From NCBI RefSeq assembly GCF_964059085.1, contig NZ_OZ060398.1:299171-363170 (forward strand): DNA of 64,000 nt, written 5' to 3'. A program made the translations under genes and the position numbers. This document shows positions 50,112 through 58,960 of the stretch, piece after piece (positions within the stretch are counted from its first letter, which is position 1; the number at the start of each line of letters is the position of its first letter). The notes below the pieces were generated by a model, which worked only from the letters and a program-made list of their open reading frames with translations, was not told where the DNA came from and did not search any database. The DNA is from Buchnera aphidicola (Mindarus abietinus) (GTDB lineage Bacteria; Pseudomonadota; Gammaproteobacteria; Enterobacterales; Enterobacteriaceae).

Positions 50112-50540
50112 TTAAATTATTATTTTTTTTGGATTTTGAGCCATATGGTTATGTTGATTTTCATCATAAATTTTTAATTTTTTTAACATTGATTGTCCTA
50201 AAATTCCTTTTGGTAACATTCCTTTAATGGCATTTTTTAATATTTTAGAAGGATTAGTAGTAATTAAATCTTTAAAACTTTTTTTCTTTATTCCCCCGAC
50301 ATAACCTGTATGATGATAATAAATTTTATTTTTATATTTATTTCCCGTAACCATAATTTTTTTTGCATTTAATATAATAACGTAATCTCCAGTATCTAGA
50401 TGAGGAGTATATATTTCTTTGTGCTTTCCTCGAAGTAATTTAGCAATTTGACTAGCAAAACGTCCTAAAATTTTGCCTGAAGCATCGATAACATACCAAT
50501 CAGGAAAAAAATTTTGTTTTTTAACCAAATAAGTTTTCAT
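50112..50540 (-). CDS. rplM: 50S ribosomal protein L13
   Basis: Early-assembling large-subunit protein. 142 residues, same as E. coli. WYVIDASGKILGRFASQIAKLLRGKHK (split), DTGDYVIILNAKKIMVTGNK, and MLPKGILGQSMLKKLKIY match. First gene of the rplM-rpsI pair. In E. coli L13 or S9 is not a known autoregulator; no leader structure is seen. Confidence 0.98.
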   Translation of the reverse strand: MKTYLVKKQNFFPDWYVIDASGKILGRFASQIAKLLRGKHKEIYTPHLDTGDYVIILNAKKIMVTGNKYKNKIYYHHTGYVGGIKKKSFKDLITTNPSKILKNAIKGMLPKGILGQSMLKKLKIYDENQHNHMAQNPKKIII

Positions 50541-50868
50541 AATATACCTAAATATTAATAAGATTGATAAAAGTGTAAATAATATTTTTTTTCATTATAT
50601 AATAATTAATGTTCATAAAAATATATCATAAACTATTTCTATATATATATGTATCTTTTAAAATTATGCCGAATAAAAAAAAATTATTTATTTTTTGATA
50701 ATTTTTGTTATTAAAAAACTATATAAATATATAAAATTTTTAAAAAAATTAAATATAATTATATAATTAAAAAGTTTTTGTAAAAAAATAAAAAATATAA
50801 ATATAGATTTTTTATTTTCTTAAAAATAAACTCTATATTTTAAACTAAAATACTAAGAGTAATAAAAT
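50541..50868. other. divergent spacer rplM/pheA with a hairpin before pheA
   Basis: About 330 bases without an ORF. Near pheA an interrupted stem is formed by AAATATAGA (50799-50807) with TCTATATTT (50832-50840), and inside it TTTATTTT with AAAATAAA. The start codon follows 28 bases later. No phenylalanine-rich leader peptide like pheL of E. coli and no following U-tract were seen, so attenuation is not supported. Confidence 0.5.
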
Positions 50869-51996
50869 ATGAATACAAATAATCCATTACTAACATTAAG
50901 AGAAAAAATTAATTTAATAAATAAAAAAATAATATCTCTTTTATCAAAACGACAATTATTAACTATAGAAATAGCAAAAACAAAATTAATGATTAATCAT
51001 TCAATAAGAGATGAAAATAGGGAAAAAAAAATGTTTGAATCGTTAGTTAATATAGGAGAAAAATATGGAATCGAAAAAAAATATATTTTAGATATTTTTA
51101 ATATTATAATTGATCAATCTATATCCATACAAAAAAAATTTATAGAAAAGAAGAAAAATATTTCTAAAAAGAATGTTTCAATATCTTTTTTAGGACCTAA
51201 AGGATCATACTCTTATTATGCATCCTGTGAATACGCAATAAAAAAGAATAAAAAAATATTTAAGAAAAATTGTTCTTCTTTTGAAGAAGTATTTAAAAAT
51301 ATAGAAAACAATTCATCAAATATTGGAATACTTCCTATAGAAAATAGTTGCACAGGATCTATTTTTGAAATTTATAATTTATTAAGCCAATATAGAGTAT
51401 TTATAATTGAAAAATTTAAGATTCCAATTAAACATTGTTTATTAGGAATAACTAATGCTAATTTTAATACAATTAAAACAATTTATAGTCATACTCAACC
51501 ATTTCAACAATGTGAAAAGTTTATCAAACTATTTCCTAATTGGAAAATAAAAAATGTAGAAAGTACCGCTGCTGCCATGAAAAAAATTGCTTTTTTACAA
51601 TCTGTAAATATCGCTGCAATAGGTAGCCCAATAGGTGCTAAACTCTATAACTTAAAAATTATACAAAAAAATATTTCTAATAAAACTAATAATTTCACTA
51701 AATTTATTGCTATTTCTAAAAAAAAATTTTTAGATTTAAATGATTTTTCTAAAAAAATAATGATGACATTTACTATTAAAAATGAATCAAAAAACTTTAT
51801 ATCCTTATTTTTATTATTTAATAAATACAATATTTCTATTAATAAATTTGAATTATTAAATATATCTAGTTTAAAAAATGAAAAAAAAATATTATTAGAA
51901 ATAAAAAATAATTTTAAATCTTTTAAAATAGAAGACTTTTTAGAAAAAATTAAAACTTTTTCGAATCATTTTAAAATTATTGGTTTATATAAATAA
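50869..51996 (+). CDS. pheA: bifunctional chorismate mutase / prephenate dehydratase
   Basis: Converts chorismate to prephenate and prephenate to phenylpyruvate, the committed steps to phenylalanine, an essential amino acid for the insect host. 375 residues (E. coli 386). Chorismate mutase domain about 1-90 (TLREKINLINKKIISLL). Dehydratase domain about 105-285 (FLGPKGSYSYYA, ENSCTGSIFEIYNLL, STAAAMKKIA, NNFTKF in place of NFTRF). The C-terminal ACT domain is poorly conserved: the GALV motif aligns with KNFI and ESRP with ELLN, both of which bind phenylalanine in E. coli. Feedback inhibition is therefore probably weak or absent. tyrA, its divergent neighbour in E. coli, is missing. Confidence 0.95.
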   Translation: MNTNNPLLTLREKINLINKKIISLLSKRQLLTIEIAKTKLMINHSIRDENREKKMFESLVNIGEKYGIEKKYILDIFNIIIDQSISIQKKFIEKKKNISKKNVSISFLGPKGSYSYYASCEYAIKKNKKIFKKNCSSFEEVFKNIENNSSNIGILPIENSCTGSIFEIYNLLSQYRVFIIEKFKIPIKHCLLGITNANFNTIKTIYSHTQPFQQCEKFIKLFPNWKIKNVESTAAAMKKIAFLQSVNIAAIGSPIGAKLYNLKIIQKNISNKTNNFTKFIAISKKKFLDLNDFSKKIMMTFTIKNESKNFISLFLLFNKYNISINKFELLNISSLKNEKKILLEIKNNFKSFKIEDFLEKIKTFSNHFKIIGLYK

Positions 51997-52116
51997 ATAT
52001 AAATATATTTATTAAAAAAAAAATTTATAAAAAACATTTTTATATTAATTATTTTTTAAAATATAAAGTTTAAATAAATAATATTAATTATAAAAAATTT
52101 TGGAGAGAAATAAAAA

Positions 52117-53466
52117 ATGTTTGAAAATTTAAGTAAAAAATTATCTTTTATTTTAAATAAAATTAAAAATCAAGGAAGATTAACAGAAAAAAACATTACT
52201 GATTCATTAAGAGAAATTAGAAGAACTTTATTGGAAGCAGATGTTTCTTTACCTATTATTAAAATTTTTATTAATGAAGTTTCGAAAAAATCTATAGGTA
52301 AAGAAATTAATAATAATTTAACACCTGGACAAGAGTTTATTAAAATAATTAAAAATGAACTAATTAAAATTATGGGAGAAAAAAATAATAAATTAAATTT
52401 TTCAGTTCAGCCTCCAGCAATAATTTTATTAGTTGGATTACAAGGAGCGGGAAAAACCACTACTATAGGGAAATTAGCAAAATTTATTAAGGAAAATTAT
52501 AAAAAGAAAATACTTATAACTTCTTTAGATATATACCGCCCTGCAGCCATAGAACAATTAAATATTTTATCAAAAAAAATAAAAATTGATTTTTTTTTCA
52601 CTTCTTTAACAGAAAAACCTATAAATATAGCTCAATCAGCAAAACAATATGCCGAAAATAATTTTTATGAAATACTTTTAATCGATACTGCTGGAAGATT
52701 ACATATAGATCAAAAAATGATGAAAGAAATTATTAATATTAAAAAATCCATATCTCCTATTGAAACATTATTAATAATAGATTCTATGACAGGACAAGAT
52801 GGAATGAACATTTCTAAAACATTTAATGAATTATTATCTATATCAGGAATCATTATAACTAAAATTGATGGTGATTCTAGGGGAGGAGTGGCTTTATCAG
52901 CTCGATATACGACTAAAAAACCTATTAAGTTTATAGGAACTGGAGAAAAATTAAGTGATTTAAAACCTTTTTGTCCTAAAGAAATAGCGGAAAGAATCTT
53001 AGGTATGAAAAATATTCTTTCATTTATAAAAAATATTGAAAAAAAGATTTCCTATCCTAACACAACATTTTTTAACAAAGATTTAACAAAGAAGAACAAA
53101 TTTAATTTAAATGATTTTTACAAGCAAATTAATAAAATTCAAAAAATAAAGGGAGTTACATCTTTTATTAGAAATTTTCCAAATAAAACAAATATACCTA
53201 ATGTTGGAAACATACAAGAAATAAATAAAAAAACGTTATTTAAAATGAAATATATTATTAATTCTATGACAAAACAAGAAAAGTTAAAACCTAATATCAT
53301 TAAAGGATCCAGAAAAAAAAGAATTTCTATCGGTTCAGGTACAACAGTACAGGATGTTAATAAGCTACTAAAACAATTTGAAATAATGAAGAGATTGATT
53401 AAAAAAATTAAAAAAAACGGAATTCGTAATATTTGGAAAAACATAAAAAGTTATTTAACTTATTAA
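52117..53466 (+). CDS. ffh: signal recognition particle protein Ffh
   Basis: GTPase that binds 4.5S RNA and signal sequences to target inner-membrane proteins. 449 residues (E. coli 453). N domain, then G domain with GLQGAGKTTTIGKLA (about 107-121), DIYRPAA, DTAGRLHID and TKIDGDSRGG. The M domain keeps the RNA-binding GSRKKRISIGSGTTVQDVNKLLKQF but has only about four methionines, the usual Met positions being Ile, Phe or Asn. A good GGAG ribosome-binding site precedes the ATG. Followed by rpsP as in E. coli. Confidence 0.96.
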   Translation: MFENLSKKLSFILNKIKNQGRLTEKNITDSLREIRRTLLEADVSLPIIKIFINEVSKKSIGKEINNNLTPGQEFIKIIKNELIKIMGEKNNKLNFSVQPPAIILLVGLQGAGKTTTIGKLAKFIKENYKKKILITSLDIYRPAAIEQLNILSKKIKIDFFFTSLTEKPINIAQSAKQYAENNFYEILLIDTAGRLHIDQKMMKEIINIKKSISPIETLLIIDSMTGQDGMNISKTFNELLSISGIIITKIDGDSRGGVALSARYTTKKPIKFIGTGEKLSDLKPFCPKEIAERILGMKNILSFIKNIEKKISYPNTTFFNKDLTKKNKFNLNDFYKQINKIQKIKGVTSFIRNFPNKTNIPNVGNIQEINKKTLFKMKYIINSMTKQEKLKPNIIKGSRKKRISIGSGTTVQDVNKLLKQFEIMKRLIKKIKKNGIRNIWKNIKSYLTY

Positions 53467-53569
53467 AAATATTCGAAATTAATGTTTTTTTACTTTATAA
53501 AATGAATAATTTATTCTGTTGAAAAGGTATGATATAATTATTTTTTCAAAAAAAAATAGGAAAAAAATT

Positions 53570-53812
53570 ATGGTTAAAATTAGATTAACTAGAAATGGAG
53601 TTAAAAAAAAGCCATTTTATCAAATTATAGTTACTGATAGTAGAAAATCAAGAAATGGAAAATTTATTGAAAAAATTGGATTTTTTACTCCTTTTAAAAA
53701 TAAAAAAGAAAAACATACTCGAGTTAATTTAGAAAGAATCATTTATTGGCAACAAAAAGGAGCACAATTATCAGAAAAAGTAAAACAGATAATTAAAAAA
53801 AATAAAATTTAA
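53570..53812 (+). CDS. rpsP: 30S ribosomal protein S16
   Basis: Small-subunit assembly protein. 80 residues from ATG 53570 (E. coli 82): [21 protein letters not shown] matches [21 protein letters not shown] (both shown to 21 or fewer residues of similarity), then [14 protein letters not shown]. An upstream in-frame ATG at 53519 is unlikely because AGGA lies just before 53570. First of the rpsP-rimM-trmD-rplS operon; four bases separate it from rimM. Confidence 0.96.
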   Translation: MVKIRLTRNGVKKKPFYQIIVTDSRKSRNGKFIEKIGFFTPFKNKKEKHTRVNLERIIYWQQKGAQLSEKVKQIIKKNKI

Positions 53813-53816
53813 AAAA

Positions 53817-54361
53817 ATGAAATTTAATCAAAAAAAAAATATTGAATCTTTTATAATTATAGGAAAAATTGGATCACCATACGGAATAAAAGGATTTATT
53901 AAAATTTTTTCTTATACTGAAAAAAAAGAAAATATTTTTAATTATCTTCCTTGGTTTATCAAAAAAAAAAATTTGAAAAAATTTTAATAACTTGTTGGAA
54001 GAAAACAAAAAAATATTTTTTAGTAAAAATTAAAGATTTTTTAGATCGAGAACAATTGAAAATATTTACTAATGAAAATATTTGGATCAATAAAAATCAA
54101 TTACCTATTTTAAAAAAAAATGAATATTATTGGAATCAAATAATTGGTTTATCAGTTTTAAATATGAAAAGAAAAAAAATAGGTGTTATAGTCGATCTGA
54201 TAGATAATAATAGTTTTTATGATATTTTAATCATTAAAAATGTCTTGACTATTTCTAGCAATTTTTTTTATATTCCTTTTATTGAAAAAGAAATAGTTAA
54301 GGAAATTAATATTCAAAAAAATTATATTTTGATAGATTGGGAAAATTATGTCAAAAAATGA
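53817..54361 (+). CDS. rimM: 16S rRNA processing factor RimM, frame interrupted at an A11 tract
   Basis: Binds S19 and helps mature the 30S head. From ATG 53817 the first frame reads [36 protein letters not shown] (split), matching VLGKMGSTYGIRGWLRVFS and FDYQPWF of E. coli. At eleven A's (53961-53971) the frame ends within a few codons, and the next frame continues [45 protein letters not shown] and [12 protein letters not shown] to TGA 54359-54361. The PRC-barrel half is thus in the second frame. One extra A restores about 182 residues, the normal size. The stop overlaps the presumed trmD start. Confidence 0.86.
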
Positions 54362-55129
54362 TACTTTAAAAAAAAAGTTTGGTTCGGAATAATAAGCATT
54401 TTTCCAGAAATGTTTGCTTCCATTATTAATTTTGGAATAACCAGCCAAGCTATTAAAAAAAATATATTAAAAATAAATTTTTGGAACCCAAGAGATTATA
54501 GCACAAAAAAAAATAGATCTATAGATGATTACCCGTATGGCGGAGGAGTCGGGATGATTATGAAAATAGAACCTATTTATCTTGCTATTCAAGCCGCTAA
54601 GTTATTTATTAAAAAAAAAACTAAAGTTATTTATCTATCTCCTCAAGGAAAAAAAATTAATCAAGAAAACATTCTAAATTTATCTTTAAATGAAAATTTG
54701 ATTTTAATATGTGGAAGATATAAAGGTATTGATGAGAGAATAATTACAAACTACGTAGATGAAGAATGGTCGATAGGAGATTATATTCTTAGCGGTGGAG
54801 AATTGCCTGCAATGGTTCTAATAGATTGCTTAGTTCGATTAATTCCTGGTGCTATAGGTAAAATTCAATCAGCTTTTGAAGATTCATTTAATAATGGTTT
54901 ATTAGACCATTCCCAATTTACTCGACCAAAAAAATTTTTAATTCATAATGTACCTAAAATTTTACTATCCGGAAATCATTTAAAAATAAAACAATGGAAA
55001 TTGAAAAATTCACTTGAAAAAACATGGAAAAAAAGACCTGATTTATTAAAAAAAATAAAATTAACAAAAAAAGAAAGAAATATTCTTATAGAATATAAAA
55101 ATAAACATAAAAAAAATAATCAAAAATAA
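54358..55129 (+). CDS. trmD: tRNA (m1G37) methyltransferase TrmD with defective start
   Basis: Methylates G37 of tRNAs reading CNN, preventing +1 frameshifting; essential in E. coli. The open frame includes VWFGIISIFPEMFASIINF, YGGGVGMIMKIEPIY, the knot region VIYLSPQGKKINQ and CGRYKGIDERI, and EEWSIGDYILSGGELPAM. Homology begins at about 54377, but that frame has no start codon after the rimM stop until the ATG at 54410, which would drop the first strand. The natural start, ATG 54358-54360 overlapping the rimM TGA, reads ATG ATA CTT TAA; removing one T would give MILKKKVWFGII. About 250 residues when restored. Confidence 0.85.
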
Positions 55130-55174
55130 TAAAATTGTTGTAAACTACAATTATAAAATTAATTTTAAAAAAAA

Positions 55175-55522
55175 ATGCATAAAATCATTCAAAAAATAGA
55201 AAGTTCGCAACTTAAAAAAAATATACCTAACTTTAGAACTGGAGATACTCTAAAAATAGACGTCTGGGTTGTAGAAGGATCTAAAAAAAGATTGCAATCT
55301 TTTGAAGGAATAGTTATAGCTATTCGAAATAGAAGTTTAAATTCTAGTTTTACAGTTCGTAAAATATCTAATAATGAAGGAATTGAAAGAGTATTTCAAA
55401 CTCATTCACCTATTATTAATAAAATTAGCATTCAAAGAAATGGTTCTGTAAAGAAATCTAAATTATATTTTTTACGAAATAGAATAGGAAAATCTGCTCG
55501 TATAAAAGAAAGAATAAGTTAA
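55175..55522 (+). CDS. rplS: 50S ribosomal protein L19
   Basis: Large-subunit protein at the subunit interface. 115 residues, same as E. coli. Conserved [30 protein letters not shown] (split), [20 protein letters not shown] and [15 protein letters not shown]. Last gene of the rpsP operon, with a hairpin downstream. Confidence 0.98.
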   Translation: MHKIIQKIESSQLKKNIPNFRTGDTLKIDVWVVEGSKKRLQSFEGIVIAIRNRSLNSSFTVRKISNNEGIERVFQTHSPIINKISIQRNGSVKKSKLYFLRNRIGKSARIKERIS

Positions 55523-55556
55523 TTTTATTTATTAAAAAAGTTATATGTGAAAATAT

Positions 55557-55592
55557 TGAAAGCATGTTTGTTGTATAAATAACATGCTTTCA
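55557..55592. terminator. hairpin between convergent rplS and tldD
   Basis: TGAAAGCATGTT (55557-55568) pairs with AACATGCTTTCA (55581-55592), a perfect 12 bp stem with a 12 nt loop. It lies 35 bases after rplS and 25 bases from the end of tldD. Neither side has a strong U-tract. Confidence 0.65.
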
Positions 55593-55616
55593 GATTTAAA
55601 AAAAATTACTAAAAAA

Positions 55617-57062
55617 TTAGTTTATACCACCAACTGTTAATTTATCTATTTTAATTGTAGGTAAGCCTACACCTACCGGAATATTTTGTCCGTCTTTCGA
55701 ACAAGTACCTGTGCCTGAATCCATACGTAAGTCATTTCCTACCATTGAAATACTTTTCATTACTTCAATACCAGATCCAATTATCATAGCTCCTTTAAGA
55801 GCTTCTTTTATTTTTCCTTTCTTAATTAAATAAGCTTCTGAAATAGAAAAAACAAACTTTCCAGAAGTAATATCCACCTGTCCTCCTGAAAAATTTTTTG
55901 CATAAATTCCGTAATCAACAGTACTTAGAATATCTTTAGGAGTAGAATTTCCTGGTAACATATAAGTATTTGTCATTCTTGGCATTGGTAAATGAGCATA
56001 AGATTCTCTTCTTCCGTTCCCTGTACTCTTTGTACCCATTAAATGAGCATTAAATTTGTCTTGTATATATTTTTTTAATATTCCATTTTTTATTAAAATA
56101 TTACGTTTCCCAGCAACACCCTCATCATCTATCGATAAAGAACCCCTTAAATTAGGTAAAGTAGCGTCATCTATAACTGTACATAATTCTGAAGCTACTT
56201 TTAAATTTATTTTTTTAGAAAAAACAGAAGTTTTTTTTCGATTAAAATCTCCTTCTAATCCGTGTCCAACAGCTTCATGTAGCAAAACACCTGGCCAACC
56301 TGAACCTAAAACTACTGTTAACAACCCTGCAGGAGCTGATTGAGCTGAAAGATTAATTAACGCTGATTGAACAGCTTCATTTATCCAATTAAATATCCTA
56401 TTATTTCCTGACAAATCTTTTTCTAAAAAAAAATCATAATTTCCGCGACACCCTCCACCACTATATCCTTTTTCTATTTTCCCTTTTTCTTCAACTAATA
56501 CACTAATAGAAAGATGTACTAATGGTCGTATATCAGCAACTAAATTTCCGTCTGAAGACGTAACTAAGACTTCTTCGTACATTCCTGTTAATGAAGCATT
56601 AACTTTAATTACTCTAGAATCAATTTTTCTAGCTGTACAATCAATAAAATTCAATATTTCAATTTTTTGATTAATATTCATTTTATTAATAGGATTTTGA
56701 TTTGAGTATCTCTTTAATGGTTGTTCTGAAAAAAAATTACCTATTTTTTTATCAGTTGAATTATTTAAAATACTTTTAACTATATCTGCACTTTTTTTTA
56801 ATCCACTTAAAGTAATAGTATCAGTATAAGAAAGAGAAACACTATTTTTCTTAATGGTACGTATTCCAATACCTTGATCACATGAATACATTCCATTTTT
56901 TATCATTCCCTCTTCTAATATCCAAGCTTCTTTTAACTTAGATTGAAAATATAAATCAACATAATTAATTTTTTTTGTATAAATGTTACTCAATACATTA
57001 AACAAATCTTGATGATTAATATTATTTTTAATTAATAAATTTTCAGAAACAATATTTAACAT
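55617..57062 (-). CDS. tldD: metalloprotease TldD
   Basis: Subunit of the TldD/TldE (PmbA) zinc protease that in E. coli matures microcin B17 and degrades CcdA; its housekeeping substrate is unclear. 481 residues, same as E. coli. Zinc motif HEAVGHGLEGD (about 265-275), GGCRGNYDFF, and C-terminal TGKFVFSISEAYLIKKGK and GTGTCSKDGQNIPVGVGLPTI (split). TldE would be needed as partner and is not in the window. Confidence 0.95.
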   Translation of the reverse strand: MLNIVSENLLIKNNINHQDLFNVLSNIYTKKINYVDLYFQSKLKEAWILEEGMIKNGMYSCDQGIGIRTIKKNSVSLSYTDTITLSGLKKSADIVKSILNNSTDKKIGNFFSEQPLKRYSNQNPINKMNINQKIEILNFIDCTARKIDSRVIKVNASLTGMYEEVLVTSSDGNLVADIRPLVHLSISVLVEEKGKIEKGYSGGGCRGNYDFFLEKDLSGNNRIFNWINEAVQSALINLSAQSAPAGLLTVVLGSGWPGVLLHEAVGHGLEGDFNRKKTSVFSKKINLKVASELCTVIDDATLPNLRGSLSIDDEGVAGKRNILIKNGILKKYIQDKFNAHLMGTKSTGNGRRESYAHLPMPRMTNTYMLPGNSTPKDILSTVDYGIYAKNFSGGQVDITSGKFVFSISEAYLIKKGKIKEALKGAMIIGSGIEVMKSISMVGNDLRMDSGTGTCSKDGQNIPVGVGLPTIKIDKLTVGGIN

Positions 57063-57278
57063 ATTTTCTCACTTATTATATTATTTAAACTAGAAAATTA
57101 TTTTCTATATGTTTAAAATGCTTACAAATAATATTTGTATATATTTTTTATACAAACATATATATAAAAAAAAAAAAATAAAGTATATTTATTTTAAAAA
57201 AAATTTTATACAATATGATTAATATATTATTTTATTTAAATAAATTTAATTTTTTAAATTTTAAAATTTCGGAAAAAA

Positions 57279-57740
57279 ATGAACAAAAAACTTAATATTT
57301 TAATGCTAAATGGACCTAATTTAAATTTATTAGGAACTAGAGAAAAAAATACTTATGGAACAACAACTTTGAAAGAATTAATTATTCTATTAAATAAGAA
57401 AGCTTTATCTTTAAAAATAAATATTTATCACTATCAATCTAATGCTGAACATGAAATTATTGAAAAAATACATGAATCAAAAAAAAAAATTGATTATATT
57501 ATTATTAATCCAGCAGCGTTTACACATACAAGCATTGCTATTAGAGATGCTTTTTTAGCGGTAAATATTCCATTTATAGAAATTCATATTTCAAATATTT
57601 ATGCTAGGGAAAATTTTAGATCTAATTCATGGTTATCAGATATTTCCCAGGGAGTAATTACTGGTTTCGGATTAGATGGATATTTTTGGGCGTTAGAAAC
57701 AGCAGTAAAACGATTATTAAATCCTCTTAATAAAAATTAA
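57279..57740 (+). CDS. aroQ: 3-dehydroquinate dehydratase, type II
   Basis: Third step of the shikimate pathway: 3-dehydroquinate to 3-dehydroshikimate, feeding chorismate and thus PheA. 153 residues, typical for type II enzymes. [20 protein letters not shown] (about 7-26) has the active-site tyrosine and arginine; [16 protein letters not shown] has the conserved glutamate; [17 protein letters not shown] and [15 protein letters not shown] carry the catalytic histidine region. GGA lies upstream. E. coli uses type I AroD instead; type II enzymes are usual in Buchnera and many gammaproteobacteria. Confidence 0.96.
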   Translation: MNKKLNILMLNGPNLNLLGTREKNTYGTTTLKELIILLNKKALSLKINIYHYQSNAEHEIIEKIHESKKKIDYIIINPAAFTHTSIAIRDAFLAVNIPFIEIHISNIYARENFRSNSWLSDISQGVITGFGLDGYFWALETAVKRLLNPLNKN

Positions 57741-57770
57741 TTTTTAAAAAATATTAAAATTATTTAAAAT

Positions 57771-58736
57771 TTATATATTTTTTTTATTAAAAAGTTTTAA
57801 ATTCTGAACTAAATTATTAATATCTTTAGGGGATTTCACATACCAACTCATTAATATATTTTTAATAGGATGTATAAAAGATAACTTTCTAGCATGTAAT
57901 GCTTGTCTTGGAAATTCCTTTATTATTTTTGATAAAATAGGATTTAAATCTTTTATAAAAAAATTTTTTTTTCCATAAATATGATCACCGATTAAGGGAT
58001 ATTTAATATACGACATATGAACTCTAATTTGATGAGTTCTACCAGAATTCAAAATGACTTTAATATGAGTAAAATTAGCAAACCGTTGAATTATTTTATA
58101 ATAAGTTGTAGCTGGTTTACCGTTTTTATTTATACTCATTTTTGTTCTTTTATAAATATTTCTTGAAATAGCAGCTTTGACAGTACCTCCTGAAATCATA
58201 GTTCCTTGAACAATTGCTTCATATTCACGATAAATATTTCTTAATTTAAGTAATTTTTTTAATTTATAATAAACCATTATAGTTTTAGCTATTACCATTA
58301 AACCAGTAGTATCTTTATCTAATCGATGAACTATTCCAGCACGAGGAATAGTTTCAAAAATTTGGTTTTTATGTAATAAAGCATTAAGTATGGTTCCATT
58401 TTTATTTCCTGCTCCAGGATGAACTACCATATTTGATTGTTTATTTAAAATAAGAAAATATTCATCTTCATATATAATATCCAAAAAAATATTTTTGTCT
58501 TTAAATTCATTTTTTTCAAATTCTAAAAAATTTATGGTAATTAAATCTCCAAAATGTATTTTTTTATCCGGAAAATTAATTATTAAGTTATTAACCAAAA
58601 CTTGATTAGACAAAATGCACTTTTTTAAATAATTTCGAGAATACAATTTACAAAAATTTTTTATAGCTTTATCTAATCTGATATTAAAAAAACACATAAA
58701 AGAAATTTTTTTTTCTAATTTTAGAAACTTATTCAT
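57771..58736 (-). CDS. rluD: 23S rRNA pseudouridine synthase RluD
   Basis: Makes pseudouridines 1911, 1915 and 1917 in helix 69 of 23S rRNA, at the decoding interface. 321 residues (E. coli 326). S4 domain about 15-75 (RLDKAIKNFCKLYSRNYLKKCI), catalytic region with NKQSNMVVHPGAGNKNGTI, GIVHRLDKDTTGLMVIAKT (catalytic Asp) and LNSGRTHQIRVHMSYI. HRLDKDTTG and VVHPGAGN favour RluD over RluC. Convergent with aroQ; alaS lies divergently upstream. Confidence 0.94.
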   Translation of the reverse strand: MNKFLKLEKKISFMCFFNIRLDKAIKNFCKLYSRNYLKKCILSNQVLVNNLIINFPDKKIHFGDLITINFLEFEKNEFKDKNIFLDIIYEDEYFLILNKQSNMVVHPGAGNKNGTILNALLHKNQIFETIPRAGIVHRLDKDTTGLMVIAKTIMVYYKLKKLLKLRNIYREYEAIVQGTMISGGTVKAAISRNIYKRTKMSINKNGKPATTYYKIIQRFANFTHIKVILNSGRTHQIRVHMSYIKYPLIGDHIYGKKNFFIKDLNPILSKIIKEFPRQALHARKLSFIHPIKNILMSWYVKSPKDINNLVQNLKLFNKKNI

Positions 58737-58960
58737 AATTTTATTTATAAAGATTTAACTACTATAGTTAATAGTATATAACATATTTATAAATTATTTT
58801 TTTTAAATAAAATAAAATTAGTTAAAGTTAAGTACATCATTTATAAATTTAATATTCAATAAATAAAAATAAAAAAGATTTTGAAAAGTTTATTAGTTTT
58901 TAATGAAAATTTTTTGAAAATTAAAAACTAAATCTATTCAAAAAAAAAAGTAGGAAAAAT

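Noticed and set aside
50541..50868. pheL-type attenuator leader peptide
   Set aside because: No short ORF with a run of phenylalanine codons next to the hairpin, and no U-tract.
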